DNA of 64,000 nt from Lingula anatina (Eukaryota > Brachiopoda > Lingulata > Lingulida > Lingulidae). The stretch's first letter is position 1; every line of letters begins with the position of its first letter. This document shows, in pieces, positions 22,156 to 35,800 of this stretch. The stretch spans positions 97,618-161,617 of the forward strand of contig NW_019775677.1 in the NCBI RefSeq assembly GCF_001039355.2, in the 5' to 3' direction. Both the position numbers and the translations under genes were made by a program. The notes under the pieces were generated by a model. That model saw nothing but the letters and a program-made list of their open reading frames with translations. It made no database searches and was not told the DNA's origin.

Positions 22156-22284
22156 ACAAAGTGGGCAGCTGCTCTAGCTCCTGACTACTTCGATCAGTAA
22201 CACCTCACTGACCTCATCTCAAGCACGCTGGATCCGCAAGATGTTGCCTGGAATGAATTGGCATTATCAGCACCCTGACAGAGA

Positions 22285-22298
22285 GTTATAACATCTGC

Positions 22299-22330
<32 letters not shown>
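22285..22330 (+). repeat. (AAT)n microsatellite
   Basis: About 14 AAT/TAA units between the divergent FASTKD and CI-MPR genes, with a smaller one at 22402-22418. The rest of 22.2-23.4 kb shows no exon; a short inverted repeat (CTTGGACCTA...TAGGTCCAAG) spans 23202-23248. Confidence 0.85.
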
Positions 22331-22331
<1 letters not shown>

Positions 22332-23449
22332 TCTTCTTATAAATTTTTAATAATTTATGTTTTTTAAGGTTTTAACAGTTCCACTAAGGCTGAAATTTGT
22401 ATATAATAATAATAATAAATTGCCTGCGACAATTTTATCAAAATTCTGCTTCTTAACCTATCACTATACAATAGTAGCTGAATAGTCGTTTGTACGAATG
22501 ATAATTAAGGGATGATGAATAATTTAATAAGCAGTATGACCTTTAAGTGGGAATTATATATGTTTTCTATGATTCTATCAGTTAAACATATATTAGGTGT
22601 GTATTTTTCTAGAGCTTCTGGCAAGAAATACTGAAAATTTCACAGTAAGGGCAACTCCAGCTAGCACTCGATCGTCTTTATTGGTTTGCAAATCATAAAA
22701 TGAAGACAAGAATATGTGTGTGCTTAATGGGATAACTGGTTCCTTTCTATTCCTTGAGATTGCTTAGGGTCATTTTATGGACAAAATAAAGGAGATGAGC
22801 ATATTTTTGTCAGAAAGAGAAAGGTATAAAATTGAGATTAGGCCAGGCAAAATTGAAAAGTTGCTCAACAAGCAACACTCTAAGTAAACAGGATGTGGTG
22901 ATTATATTTATTTTTGTTTTCTATCAGTTAAAATTTGGATCTGTAAACTTTTTTTTTATTTTCCCCTTTTTTTCGATCTAATTTTGACTCTCTTTCTTAT
23001 GTTTTCCTTTTTACCTTTTTTTGTAGGAGTAAGAATGGTCAAATTCAGAATGTGGGCAATTTTTAGCATGAAAGTGTTTCCTGGGGTCAGTACTTGGAGA
23101 TAATAAGAGTTCCTTTTTATGTCCAAGGTCAGTAGTAAAAAATTAACAGTACCAAGGGTACCCCTTCTGTGTGAAAAAAATAGTGATGTACAGTATAAGA
23201 ACTTGGACCTAAATAGAGAAGATCTCTATTTACTATAGTAGGTCCAAGATAAGAATGATCAAAAATAAGCGTGGTACTTAAATGTTTTAATTCTAGGCCA
23301 TGCTTTTCGGAAAGAAAAAAATATCAAAAATTAAAACATATATCACCCATAAATATACAATTCTGTCATTCCAAAAGTGAAATGAATGGCATATTATATT
23401 AACGCAGTCCTAACGAGTTTTCCTTATCCGAGTGTTTACAAACAGCACA

Positions 23450-23485
23450 TCACATGACATTCATGTGACTCCTGAGTCATGTGCG
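23450..23485 (+). promoter_or_regulatory. Cluster of three MiT/TFE-type E-boxes upstream of CI-MPR
   Basis: TCACATGA (23450-23457) and TCATGTGA (23461-23468) form a perfect inverted repeat with a 3 bp spacer. AGTCATGTGCG (23475-23485) matches the MITF M-box at 10 of 11 positions and overlaps an AP-1 word TGAGTCA (23473-23479). TFEB/TFE3/MITF control many lysosomal genes in animals. The cluster ends 32 bp before the ATG, so it may lie in the core promoter or 5' UTR. Confidence 0.5.
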
Positions 23486-23517
23486 CATGAGCGAAATGGT
23501 AAAAGGTACCGAAGACG

Positions 23518-26500
23518 ATGGGTAGTGATTTTCTAGATTTTTTGGTTTTTATATTTTTCTTATTCATATCACGGTGTTGTGCCGATGATTGCAAGATAGG
23601 GGAGATAGATCTCAGCCCATTACAACGGTAAGTAAAGTTTGAGATGTACGAAATGTCTATCATGTTTTTTCTGTACCGCGTTGTCGAGATCGGGCCGAGC
23701 TAGCTGCCAGAGCCTGAGGGACAAGAACTTGAACCTCGATCTTTTCTCTTGTTGTGGGTGCCGAGTGAGTGCTCTCTCTGGAGGGAGTATCCACTATTCT
23801 GTTACATGGCAGATCTGCCACCCGCCACGGTACATTTCACGGTTCATCTTTTTTTGTGTTTGACCCTTGAACTGACAGTGTTCTCGTGAAGACCCCCCCC
23901 CCCAGTCTGTGTTTACTTCAACCAAAGGTTATCCTATTCTGTTGTATCTCAGCCATTTGCTGCTGAGACATTTGCATTGGTAACTTAACTTTGGTTTCAA
24001 TATGATTTTTAGACCTCTTGCCAAAGCAGCAAATCAAAAAGACAAAATAAAACAATTAAATCACTGCAATTTAAAGAGTACTAGCTAGTACCTGTAATAG
24101 TTCCACTTTCAGTATGACTAACAGGAAATTATCCTGTTTATGAAACCTTTGTTTCGAAAGAAAAATGTTGCATGGACAAGTATTTGGTCTGTTATAATGG
24201 TGACATTGCCAGTAGTTTATCATATATCTTTTCATATGTAAAATGCATTTCAGGGCGAGATCCAGGATTATTTGAAGGGGGGATGGGGGGGGGGGGGATC
24301 CAGAACGACAGGTCTTGGAGGCAAACCCAGCCATAACCCCCATGGAGTGAGGTTCAGGACTTGCCCAAGGGCCAGTGTTTGCCTCTTAGGAAAATTAGTT
24401 GCTGGACCAAAGGTCCAGCCATCCTGACAAGTAGCTGGACAGAATGGGAAAAAATAGGAAAACTTCTCAGCCCGTTCTGAAAGTTGTCTGCCCCGGGCAG
24501 ACGGTCCAGCCTTAATTTCTAACACTGCCAAGGGCCATGGAAAATTTTTGCTGTTTTGGAGAGCAAACAGTGCCCATTGATATGGTTTAGGACCATAATT
24601 TAGCTAGTCAAAATTCAATTTTCAAGAGGGGAATGTTGGTGTGATATATTTTTCAGAAACCGAAGGGAGGGGGGTCAGGACCCCACTGACCCCCCCCCCC
24701 CTCTAAATCAGCCACTGCATTTAAATAATTTGAATTTCTAGGGTACCATGGATAGTCAAGACCGATACTAATGCCAGTGGCCAAGCAACAGACTATAAGA
24801 TAAATATTTGTGGAGAGGTTCCAGGTTCCAGCTGTCCAGCAGGGACATCAGTGTGTAGGACCCGTGGTCAACAGGCTGTGTCCATTGGAAACTTGACCAG
24901 CTCTTTGGTGTACCATGAAACCCCAACCAGAAGAGAGGTGGTTGTAAATCTCACAGGATCTCCATGTGCGGAGGTGCCCGGAGAAAACTTGAAGACCTTC
25001 ATTATCCTGAAATGTGGAAAAACTTTGGTATGTATAATAAAGATTTATTGTACAAATGCAGGCGTGGGGAAACTGTCGGTCCGACTGGTCATGACCGCCT
25101 GAAAAGTCAGAGGACTGCCTGGATCTTTGATATTGCTTGTCCTCTGGACTGGCAAGGTTTTTGTGGAAATACTATACATAAATATTAATCTCACATAAAC
25201 ATTGAGCTATGGACCTGCACATAATTAACAGAACCTGCAAGCATTTTTAGTACTGTTCCTGTGGGCCTCCAGTACCTCCAAAATTTTCCCCGGATCTGCA
25301 AATAGAAAAATTCAATTTAAACCTACAGGTGGATAATAATTTGAAGTTTACTTGCAACTGAGAAATTTAGAATGTGCAAATTAATATTTTGCTGAGAATT
25401 TAATGAAAGCAAAAGCAGATAAAAGACTACTGGACTTAGCTGATGATTTCTGGGAAACGGATATCAACTTACTAGTTGACATTCTGTAGATTATTTCTAG
25501 GAAACCAAAATCAATACATACACATGGGCGTTAACAAAAAAAAAATTATTCATGTGAGTTAAAATGAAATACATACTACTGATATCCTTACCTTATTCAG
25601 TAACTGTTCATTTTGGGATTTTTTATGGGGATTTTACGTCTTAATGAAACAAGCTTTAGAATGTTTCTGTAATTGATTCATGAAAATTAAGTGTTTATTT
25701 TTCTGAATGAATTAGTCATCTGTGAATCATCCTTCTATTACAGTATTTTTTATGCTTTTTGCTGAGAATGAGATACTGCGTGCACATGCTGTGACTGATT
25801 TATGATTGCATTTTATAGACCAGAGGTTGCATATTAAGAAAATATGAGATCTGAAATTTGTGGTGTTTCAGGGGCAAAAATCTTTATGTATTTATGCTGA
25901 TGGGAGTCCAAGTATTTCAAAGCAAAATTGTTAATTTTTGTGTAACTGTTGTTCTATGAAATCTAGATATTAATATATGGACAAATAACTGTAATGTAAG
26001 AAAGAATAACTTGAAAGAGACTACAAAATGCTTAATTTTTTTTTCTGATTTCAGATTATTAAAGCTATGGAGTATTGTCCTATGTTTCAAAACAGACATG
26101 ATTCCATTACTGGTTTCACCAGTGCATGTAGACAATTTATACTTACCATTACTACAGATCTCTTCTGTATTTGTTAATAAAATCTCTAACTTTATTACCA
26201 TTCCAGGGTTCTCCAGTTTTCCTAGACTCGCACCTCTGTGACACATACTTTGAATGGCATACTACAGCTGCATGTAAAGATGACCATAGCGAGATACAGG
26301 AGCCGTGTTATATCTATGACGCTAACGGCCAGAAACACGATCTAAGTCCGCTGATTAAGCTAAAAGGAGGACATCAAGTCAATAAGGCTTCCAGGACCTA
26401 TGATTTTTATATCAATATTTGTAGAGATATTACCCCAGGTAGGAACCTCTCAGTTTCTTTAAGTAGTCATATTTATGTTCTGAGTTTGATAAATATACAG

Positions 26501-28109
26501 GTGTGCCAGTGGGGTTTATGTTAGAATGTGTTAGTTGTGACGTCATATGGAGTGTGGCATGGTAGTGGATGTGACATTGTGTTAGGTGTTACAGCAGATA
26601 TATTGTGACTTTGTATCAGTTGTTGTGACGACATGTAGATTGTGACACTACAATAGGTGAGATTTGTTGTGACTGCTTATTAGGTGAAACAGAATGTTGG
26701 GTGTAACTGTTGTGGTAGATATGAGAAAATAATGATTATGACATTGTAGGAGATATGAATGTGCTATTTTTATGGATTATGCACAGAAGTAGGACAGTAT
26801 TTTGTGATGTCTTTAATGTATCTAGAAACAAATAAATGTATAAATGAAAGTAGACAAATGAAGCAAATGGAATAAAAATAAATCAAAAGAAAAAACGTGC
26901 GTGTATGTGCAGTTAAAATAAATATATACATATTCACAGCTGTTCAGGTAGCATTTACCTTTCATATTAAGCTTAATGAATTTGTTGTAAAATTATGTTG
27001 CTTTGGCACATGTCAGATGAGTCCACGCAAGGCTGTAGTGGCAGCAGCAGCTGCTATATTGTAGATGGGAAGGCATATGGAATGGGCCGTCCTCGCGATG
27101 GACTGAAAATTACTGCCGATGGGGAGTTAATGCTGCACTATACAAGTGAAGAAACTCCTGCGATCTGTACACATCCACCTTCCACTACAATAAATTTCAT
27201 TTGCCCAAAGAGAGGAGGGGTATGTTTGCATTTTACATTGCCATAGTGTTTTTTTTTTGTATTCTAATTCAAAAGAACTCATACAACAAACAAATAAAGC
27301 ACAAGAAAAATGTACTTGATATATACTTCTTTTCACATCAGTATTAGATACCTAATTTCCTATATAACGATCCATTATTTCAAAGCACCTACTATTTTGC
27401 ACATGGCAATCAATTGTTTTCAAGCTCAGATTAATCAATTAGTTCATGCTCAAATCTTATTCCTTCTTTTGACCGTTGGTTTCTGCCTTAGGGGAAAGAT
27501 CCTGAGTTGATATCAGATGCTGACTGTAATTACCGTGTTAACTGGGTCACCGAAGCCGCCTGCCATGAAGATTTCCTGACCTCAAAATCTTGTAAACTTT
27601 CCAAAGAGCAACATGATGTAGACTTTGATTTGACGCCACTGAAACATATTCCAAGTAAGTAGTATAGATGTTCCTATATAACTTGAGCCATTTTTACGTG
27701 GAGTCTTGCTGATCATCCTACATTCAGATTGTTATAATATTGAGTAAGTTTTGTTAGTTTTCATAGTGAAAAGAAACAAAATCTTGCAATATTTGAGCAT
27801 TTCATTACTGAGAACTGGATGGAGTATCAGATATAAAGAAGTGTGGAGGCAAGGTTATGAGCCTGAGTGTCTTGTAGACCCTATCATAAAATGGTCTCTC
27901 TTTCATTTTTAAATTGGTGTACATTGTAACTCATCTCCCCTCTAATTTTGTTTGCTGCCCCCACCCCCACACTCACACACACTCACTCAGCCAAAAAAGG
28001 CAATCGCTTGTTTACTTATTTATGTTTCAATTTAAAAATAGCTTTATCTTGCTGAGGTTTAATTTCATCCACATAAGTAGTCCTTTAAACCAGCTGCTTA
28101 AACAACAAC

Positions 28110-28142
<33 letters not shown>

Positions 28143-28582
28143 TGTATGCATGGGTGATTGCAAGGCAAGGCATGTGTATGTTAATAAAAGGCATGGTGTT
28201 GTCACCTATGCCATACGAGTGGTACACAGCAAGAAACAACAGGCTGTTTCTGTATTATTATTATATTTGCATTTGTGCATGCATGTGTGCCTTCCTGTAC
28301 TAGACCATGTGAGCCATGCACAGCAAGTTACCATATTGGCTGTCCGGTGATGCTGGTGGCCATCCAAATGATGGCTGGACGGTTCGCTGGAAAAATCCTT
28401 TATATTTTTACAACCTNCCCCCACACTCACACACACCCCCACACTCACACACACTCACTCAGCCAAAAAAGGCAATCGCTTGTTTACTTATTTATGTTTC
28501 AATTTAAAAATAGCTTTATCTTGCTGAGGTTTAATTTCATCCACATATGTAGTCCTTTAAACCAGCTGCTTTAAACAACAAC

Positions 28583-28615
<33 letters not shown>

Positions 28616-29245
28616 TGTATGTATGGGTGATTGCAAGGCAAGGCGTGTGTATGTTAATAAAAGGCATGGCGTTGTCACCTATGCCATATGAGTGGTACAC
28701 AGCAAGAAACAACAGGCTGTTTCTGTATTATTATTATATTTGCATTTGTGCATGCATGTGTGCCTACCTGTACTAGACCATGTGAGCCATGCACAGCAAG
28801 TTACCATATTGGCTGTCCGGTGATGCTGGTGGCCATCCAAATGATGGCTGGACGGTTCGCTGGGAAAATCCTTGATATTATTACAACCTCAGTGTTATAG
28901 TGAATCCTTCTTGTTTTCCAGCACGCCCATACCATGTGAATAGCACACAGGAAGGGACTGTCTACGATTACTACCTCAATGTCTGTGGGGACTCTATGGC
29001 AGTGCAGTGTCCAAACCAGACCAGTTTTACAGACAACACCCTGGGCTGTCAGGCTGTCCATGGACTGCCAAATACTGCACATGTTATTGGGAGGAAGACG
29101 CATCAGGAGCTTAGGTATGGACTGTTTTCTCTCTCTCTCTCTCTCTCTCTATCTTGTGTGTGTGTCTGCGTGTGTATGTGTGTTTGTGTGTGTGTGTGAG
29201 AGAGAGTGTGTGTTTGAATGTCTGTAAGTGTGTGTGTGTGTGTGC

Positions 29246-29326
<81 letters not shown>

Positions 29327-29870
29327 AATAATGCCTCACATGTTCAAACTTTTTCAGGTACTGGGACAATCAGCTGACCTTGACCTACAGAGGGGGTGAC
29401 CCTTGCAGCAATGGATTCCAAAGAGAGATGATAATTACATTTACATGTAACAAGACAGCAGGTATTTTGGAAGTGACATCAGTTTATCCCTTAAAGTATC
29501 CAGAAACAGCAAGATAATATGATAGATATGCAACATGGGTGGATTCTAGTACATGACAGTATGGCAGATATCCTATGTTACACTGGAATTGCTATATTAC
29601 AGTAGTATGTTACACTGGAATGGCTATATTACAGTAATATGTTACACTGGAATGGCTATATTACAGTAATATGTTACACATTGGCAGATATATGTTCTAG
29701 TGTATATATTCCAGGTCCTGGCTCCCCAGTGTTTAACACAGAGTCAGAGGAGAAGTGTACCTACCTATTTGACTGGGAGACGGAGTATGCCTGCCTGGAC
29801 CACCCCACGCAGTGCCGCGCAGACTTTGGCAGCAAGAGGTTTGATCTCTCCGTACTGATCAGAGAAACAG
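23518..29870 (+). CDS. IGF2R: CI-MPR exons 1-8: signal peptide, MRH repeats 1-3 and start of 4
   Basis: Exons 23518-23627, 24742-25027, 26207-26438, 27017-27219, 27492-27654, 28922-29114, 29358-29461 and 29715-29870. Exon 1 starts at the ATG before a hydrophobic signal ([15 protein letters not shown]) and runs into the first half of repeat 1 ([12 protein letters not shown]). Upstream ATGs at 23486 and 23496 are out of frame. Repeat 3 carries [14 protein letters not shown] and WETEYAC, the expected sugar-binding residues. Exon 1 has only 36 codons and is separated from exon 2 by 1.1 kb. Confidence 0.92.
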
Positions 29871-32800
29871 GTAGGTGTTAGGCAATTTGAACATGGAGCT
29901 GTGTACTAATCTGACCCTGTCTGTACACATATTATGTGTCAGAAATGTGATAATTGTTACGCACTTCCAGTATTTTTTATTATCATATCATATCGTATTG
30001 TCTGGGTAAAAAAGATCCCGATTCAAGGTTAAAAACTATTATATATAGATATATATAGTATATATATATATAATTATTTATGGTACGTTTAGGGCTGGAC
30101 CCTAACTTTTATGACCACCTGTCCTTTGGACAGTCATTGGAAGGTGGCATATAATTGCTTTAATTTTCTATAACTGTTTTTTCTTTAATGGAATATTTGT
30201 AACTGTTACATTATTTGTGTTGGGAAAAATTAGGGGAAAAGGGCGTAGGATAAATAATGTGTTATAGATAAATTTGATGTGATACATAAAGCAATGTTTG
30301 CCTATTCTGTTATTTGCAGGAAACAACTGGGAGGCTGTGAGAGCAGGCCACAGTGATGAGCAGGATGAAGCTCAGTATTTCATCAACATATGTAACGATG
30401 TACTGAGACAAGGAGAGGCAGCACAGTGTCCAGAGCATTCTGCTGTCTGTATGATCCGTAAGTATTGTTATAATAGTGACCATAGTGGTAAATGATTATT
30501 ACTCTAACATCTTGATATGGTGACAGTGATATTCTGTAAATATGAATAATGTTGAACAAAATATGGACTGATTTGCCATATGTTATATCAAACTAGTTGT
30601 CCTGTGGGGGATATGGGTTTATTAGGTCTATTGCCTGATGAGGTTTACATTTGGATGAGCTGCACATATCACTGATGTAACATTGTCACAAATGATAATT
30701 AGCCCATGATAAATGATGTGTATTGTACCTAAAGTAGATGTATGGTGATTATGATAGATGAGCAAAATATTATGTTGAGCAAAATGTTATGTGCAGTGTT
30801 TTATTTGATGTACATACTGAGAGACAGTACTCACATTTCACTGAAAGATACCCTTGACTGACAAATACAATATTTTATATTCATTTAGTTTTCTCCCCTT
30901 TTGAATTTCAGCCAAAGATGGGTCTGCCCAAAACCTTGGTTCATATGTACAAAACCCTGTCTACCAGTCAAACCATATAGTACTGAACTATACTGGTGGA
31001 GACGACTGTGCCTCGGGAGGAAAGAAACACTCTATTATTACCTTTATATGTAGACCAGGTGTGTATGGAACATGTAAGCTTTGTGAGTCTAAAATGCCTT
31101 TGCTGGGGTAGTGCTAACACTCGCCAGTTTAGCCAAATGCTAAAACTGACTGAAATTGGCTAAACAAAATAGGGTTGATTTGACTTATTTTAGTCAAATT
31201 TAAACCATTTGAACACAAAAAAGATGAAAAAGTAGTGTTTTGGCTAAACAAAAAAAAAAAAAAATTGCTAGCGCCACCCCAGCTTTGTACCCATGGATTT
31301 CTGGGGTGCTGCTGTACCTACTGATTGTAATGTTGAACCTTGTGGATTACGTTATCATACACTATGTCACTGTACTCACCCTTGATAATGATAGCTTTGT
31401 GAACAATTTTTATCATAAAAATACACATTTATTGTTAATTTCATAAACATGAGAAATGGAATAACTGGAGATATGCTGAGAAAAACTGTTACAGTAGTAA
31501 ATGCTGTAACTATATGTACAGTTGTAAGAACATGTTTCCCTTGTTAGATAATAGCATTATATTGAAATATGCTTGTGTCTATGAAAAAATGATAATAATA
31601 GTAATAACAACAACAATAATAATTATAATATAATAAAACTAGGTGACCTACAGAGCGCCCCTACTCTCATCAGGAAGTCAGCAGACCTCTGTTTTTACGA
31701 ATTTGAGTGGCAAACGGCTGCAGCGTGTGCACTGGGGCGCAAGCTGGGGACTGATTGTAAAGTTTATGATGATGATGCTGGTGAGAAAATTATGTTTTTT
31801 TGAGTAAACAGCAAATGTACTGCCAACTGTTAACAGGCTGATCGGCAAGTACTGAAATATGATATGTATAAAAACATGTTCAGACTACTCAGAGTAGACT
31901 TAAAAATGACATTCATTGCATTGCATGAAAATTTGTTTTGAGATTTGGTGCAAGTTTTTTCTTTAACAAGAGTACATTTTGCATTACTTAAAAATTTAAC
32001 AGATGTTTTTCATAAGAACAGAATCAAGATGAAAAAGTGAACTTTTCCCTGTTTAGTATATTTCATGATAGTTTGCATTATCTCAGTAAATGCTACTGCT
32101 TTTTCCACAAATTTTTGGCTCTCCACATTGTGCCAAATTTTTCTTTGTTTTCTTATGTGCCAAATTGTTCTTTGTTTTCCCATGTGCCAGGATTCAGCTT
32201 TGACCTGAATAGGCTAAAGTTGACAGGAGAGAAAGCTTTCTACAACGTCTCCCATGATCACCACGATTACTTCATCAATGTGTGCTCACCTGTTACTGGG
32301 ACCAAATGTAACCAAGGGCAACATGCCAATGCTGGAGTTTGTCAACAGGAGCGAGGGGATTCAAATAATAGGCATGTTAATACAGTCACAGATTTGTGTA
32401 GACTACTGTGCTCTTTCTATGTTTACACCCTGTCCCTGTCTTTTCCACACCTGGTCCAACTTCATAATTGTGTCGACTATCACTTGTGCATGCCAAATAT
32501 ATTCTTTGTCTGTGCCTTTTTGAGGACTCACTTGTCTTGTCCACACCTTATCATGGCATATCTTGTCATATTTTGCCCATCCTTGCCAGAAAATTGATAA
32601 TTTAAACTATTTTAAAAACTATTCCCTTTACAGCAACAGAGGACTAACATCCTTTTACTGAAATTATTGTACAGTCAGCAAACCATAACACAGTTTGTTC
32701 TCTTTCTAACTTTGTATAAGAAATAACATAAAAGAAACTGGAAAATATATTTTCCATCATGTTCAGCAGGTACTGGAACCTTGGAGAACCCTCTACAAGT

Positions 32801-35800
32801 CTCAGCTACTATGATGGACTGATAAACCTGACCTACTCCAATGGTGACAACTACAACTCCCACCCTCCAAGACCAAGGGTCACTGAGATTGCTTTTCTTT
32901 GTGACCTCGATGCTGGGCGCGGGTCACCTGTATGGGTACAAGAGACCAATCGCTCCTATGTGTTTGAGTGGAAAACCAAGTATGCTTGTCCTGATGTTCC
33001 CATAGAGTGCGTGGCAACTGATGAAGTTACTGGGAAACAGTACGATTTGTCCAGGTAGGTCTGAGAATATAATGCTGAAAATTTGTTGGCACACGCAATC
33101 ACAATGATTGTCACAGCTGTAGAGAATAGTACATGTCACAATTGACACAGGGGCATTAGTTGTCACACTGAACACACTCAGTATAATCTGTGGTGATTAG
33201 TTAATGTCACAACTAACAGACAGAGACCAGAAATCTAGAGTTACTAAGTGTTTTTTTTTTATATACTTAAATTTAAAAAAATGTGAATATCAGTATCTTC
33301 CGAAATGACATGAAAAGTTGCAATATGGTTGTTGTCATCTGACTGATAATATTTCCTCTACTCTGATTGTTCAGCTGTCTGATTGATATTGTCCCTTTAC
33401 TTGGATTGGTCAAAATCCATCAATTATTATGTCAGCAGTCAATATATTAGTGATTATGACATCAATCACTATTTAGTTTTATCAGACCTGGGATTTACAA
33501 ATATAAGATCATAATCTTTTCTGATTATTTAATAATAATGAAATACAACAAAATATCAGAATATGGAATATACTGAGAAAAAATCATTGATAATAATGTT
33601 ATGGTATCTGTTGAGCAGCTTGGCCAAGTCCGAAAATGGTGGAAATTGGGTAACGGCAGATAAGAAGAATGATTCCTTAACCTACAACTTCTACATTAAC
33701 CTTTGTCGGCCCCTGAATCCAGTCAACGTAGAGAGTGGATGTGACCCCACCGCTGCCGTTTGTATGACAACCATAACAAATAGACAGGTAAATAACAGAA
33801 AGCATTAAGAGTTATTCCTGGTCCATATGTGTTCTATTGTTTTGTGGATGTCAAAAATTAAAGGTTAATGGTATCAAAGAAATCGGCAAAAATGTCACGA
33901 AATAAGATAACAAATGAAGAAGCAGACACCTATTCGTAAAAGTGAGATTTGAAAATATAAACTGAAAAAACTGAAGGCAAAGGGAAATTTGAACAGAGAT
34001 CAAATAGATAAATAGCTCTATAAGTTAGGCATCATAGAGCTTTCTTATTCTGTCATATAATACTACAGTAACTGTTGTCAAAAAAGCAAAAATTATAACA
34101 AAAAGATTTCAGATGAAGAGGACACTGCTGTTCTAATGCTATCTGTATGTAGTGACTAAAATTACAGCTAAAGAACTGAAGCAGTATATCCAGTTTGCTG
34201 TTGCATGATTTCACAAAACCAAATAAAGTCCAATATCCAAAACTAAAAACCATTTTAAAACATCCCCCTTGACCTTATAATAAAAATACTGTGTCTTCAT
34301 ATCTTCCTCTTATAATGACCAAAGCCAAAATAGCAATTAATAAATGAATAAATATAGGAATAAATAACGGATAACAGGTCAAAAGAAAGATGCTTTTCAT
34401 TCCAGGAGAAAGTTTCCATATCAAACATGGGTGAGGCCAAGACCAGCCCCAGGGTCAGCCAGACCGATGAAGGACCAGACATATTGATAGAGTACCTGAA
34501 TGGAGGGCAGTGCACCTTGTCCAATGGCACTTTGACACAGTACAGCACCAGGATCCATTTTATTTGTAAGAAAGGGGATTTGGTAAGTTGCAGGGATGGA
34601 GGTTTTTCTTATTTTATGGTTGATACTGTCCTTTTTGGTGGAAATGCAAGTTAAGGAAATTTTATGTAGAATTTTTAGCAGCTATCTAGACACCACATTT
34701 CTGTGTTTTAGACGTCTAACCCTAACAGCTACATAGATATCACATTTAGAGTATATTCTAGACATTTGACCTATATATCACATTTCTCCTCTTATTTATT
34801 CTAGACATCTGGCCTATACATCACATTTTTATATTCTAGACATCTGACCTTTATATATCACATTTCTATATTCTAGACATATGACCTTCATATATCACAT
34901 TTCTATATTCTAGACATCTGACCTTTATATATCACATTTCTATATTCTAGACATCTGACCTATATATCACATTTCTCTATTCTAGACCTCTGGCCCTAGC
35001 AGCTACCAGGTTGACAGCTGTACCTACGTATTTCGCTGGGAGACGGAGGCTGCCTGTGACATCAAGGATACAGAGGGTGGCAATGGCGAACCTTGCACGG
35101 TGAAAGATCCCAACTCTGAGTATGTCTTCAATCTTCAGCCTCTCAGGAAAACAGGAGGAGAGGTGTACTTGGTTCATGATGCTGTTAATAACCAAAATTA
35201 CATGGTAAGACTGCAGAGGATTGTGTATGTCTGTAACATTGTGTATGCCTGTGACACTGTGCCTGTTCATGGATTGTGTATGTCTGTGACACTGTATTGA
35301 TGTGCTAAGCTACAGCATTTTGTTTGATTTAACATTTGGTGAATTTTGCATATATCATTGTGTCTCAGCATGTTAAGTTCTGCTTTTGTTTTCCCTGGCA
35401 CGGCTGACACTTTAGCCTTGATCACAGTGATGGCACTGTCAAGTAATGTGTTGATTTTAAATGCACATCTCCAAGAAAATTAAAGGTAAATATTAACACA
35501 ATTTATTATTCATTCAAAGAGTAAAATCGTGTAAATGCATAGCAATGGCAGCCCATGGTATATTCTGTTTTATTTGTAATTTTGAAGTAATATATTAATT
35601 TATTAATCCTGTCTGTTAGGTGAACATCTGTGGTAACCTGAGCACCCAGGTGACCAGTTGCCGCGGCGCCGCGGCCTGTCAGGTCTCCAGTGATAACAGC
35701 ACGGGAAACAGACTGGGCCCCTACTACACCAACTCTACCCAGCTGGAGTACTCTGATGACGGCCAGCTGAAGCTGACTTACTATGGGGACAGAGACGTGA

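Noticed and set aside
28100-28300. Long frames with repeated Met-Tyr-Val-Cys residues
   Set aside because: Translation of a TATG microsatellite in intron 5, duplicated at an assembly join.
29130-29330. Cys-Val repeat protein
   Set aside because: Translation of a GT microsatellite in intron 6.
32037-32597. A 186-residue plus-strand frame around CI-MPR exon 12 (and its copy at 40606)
   Set aside because: Only the central 181 bp is exon; the flanking Leu/Ser/Phe-rich parts are intron read-through.
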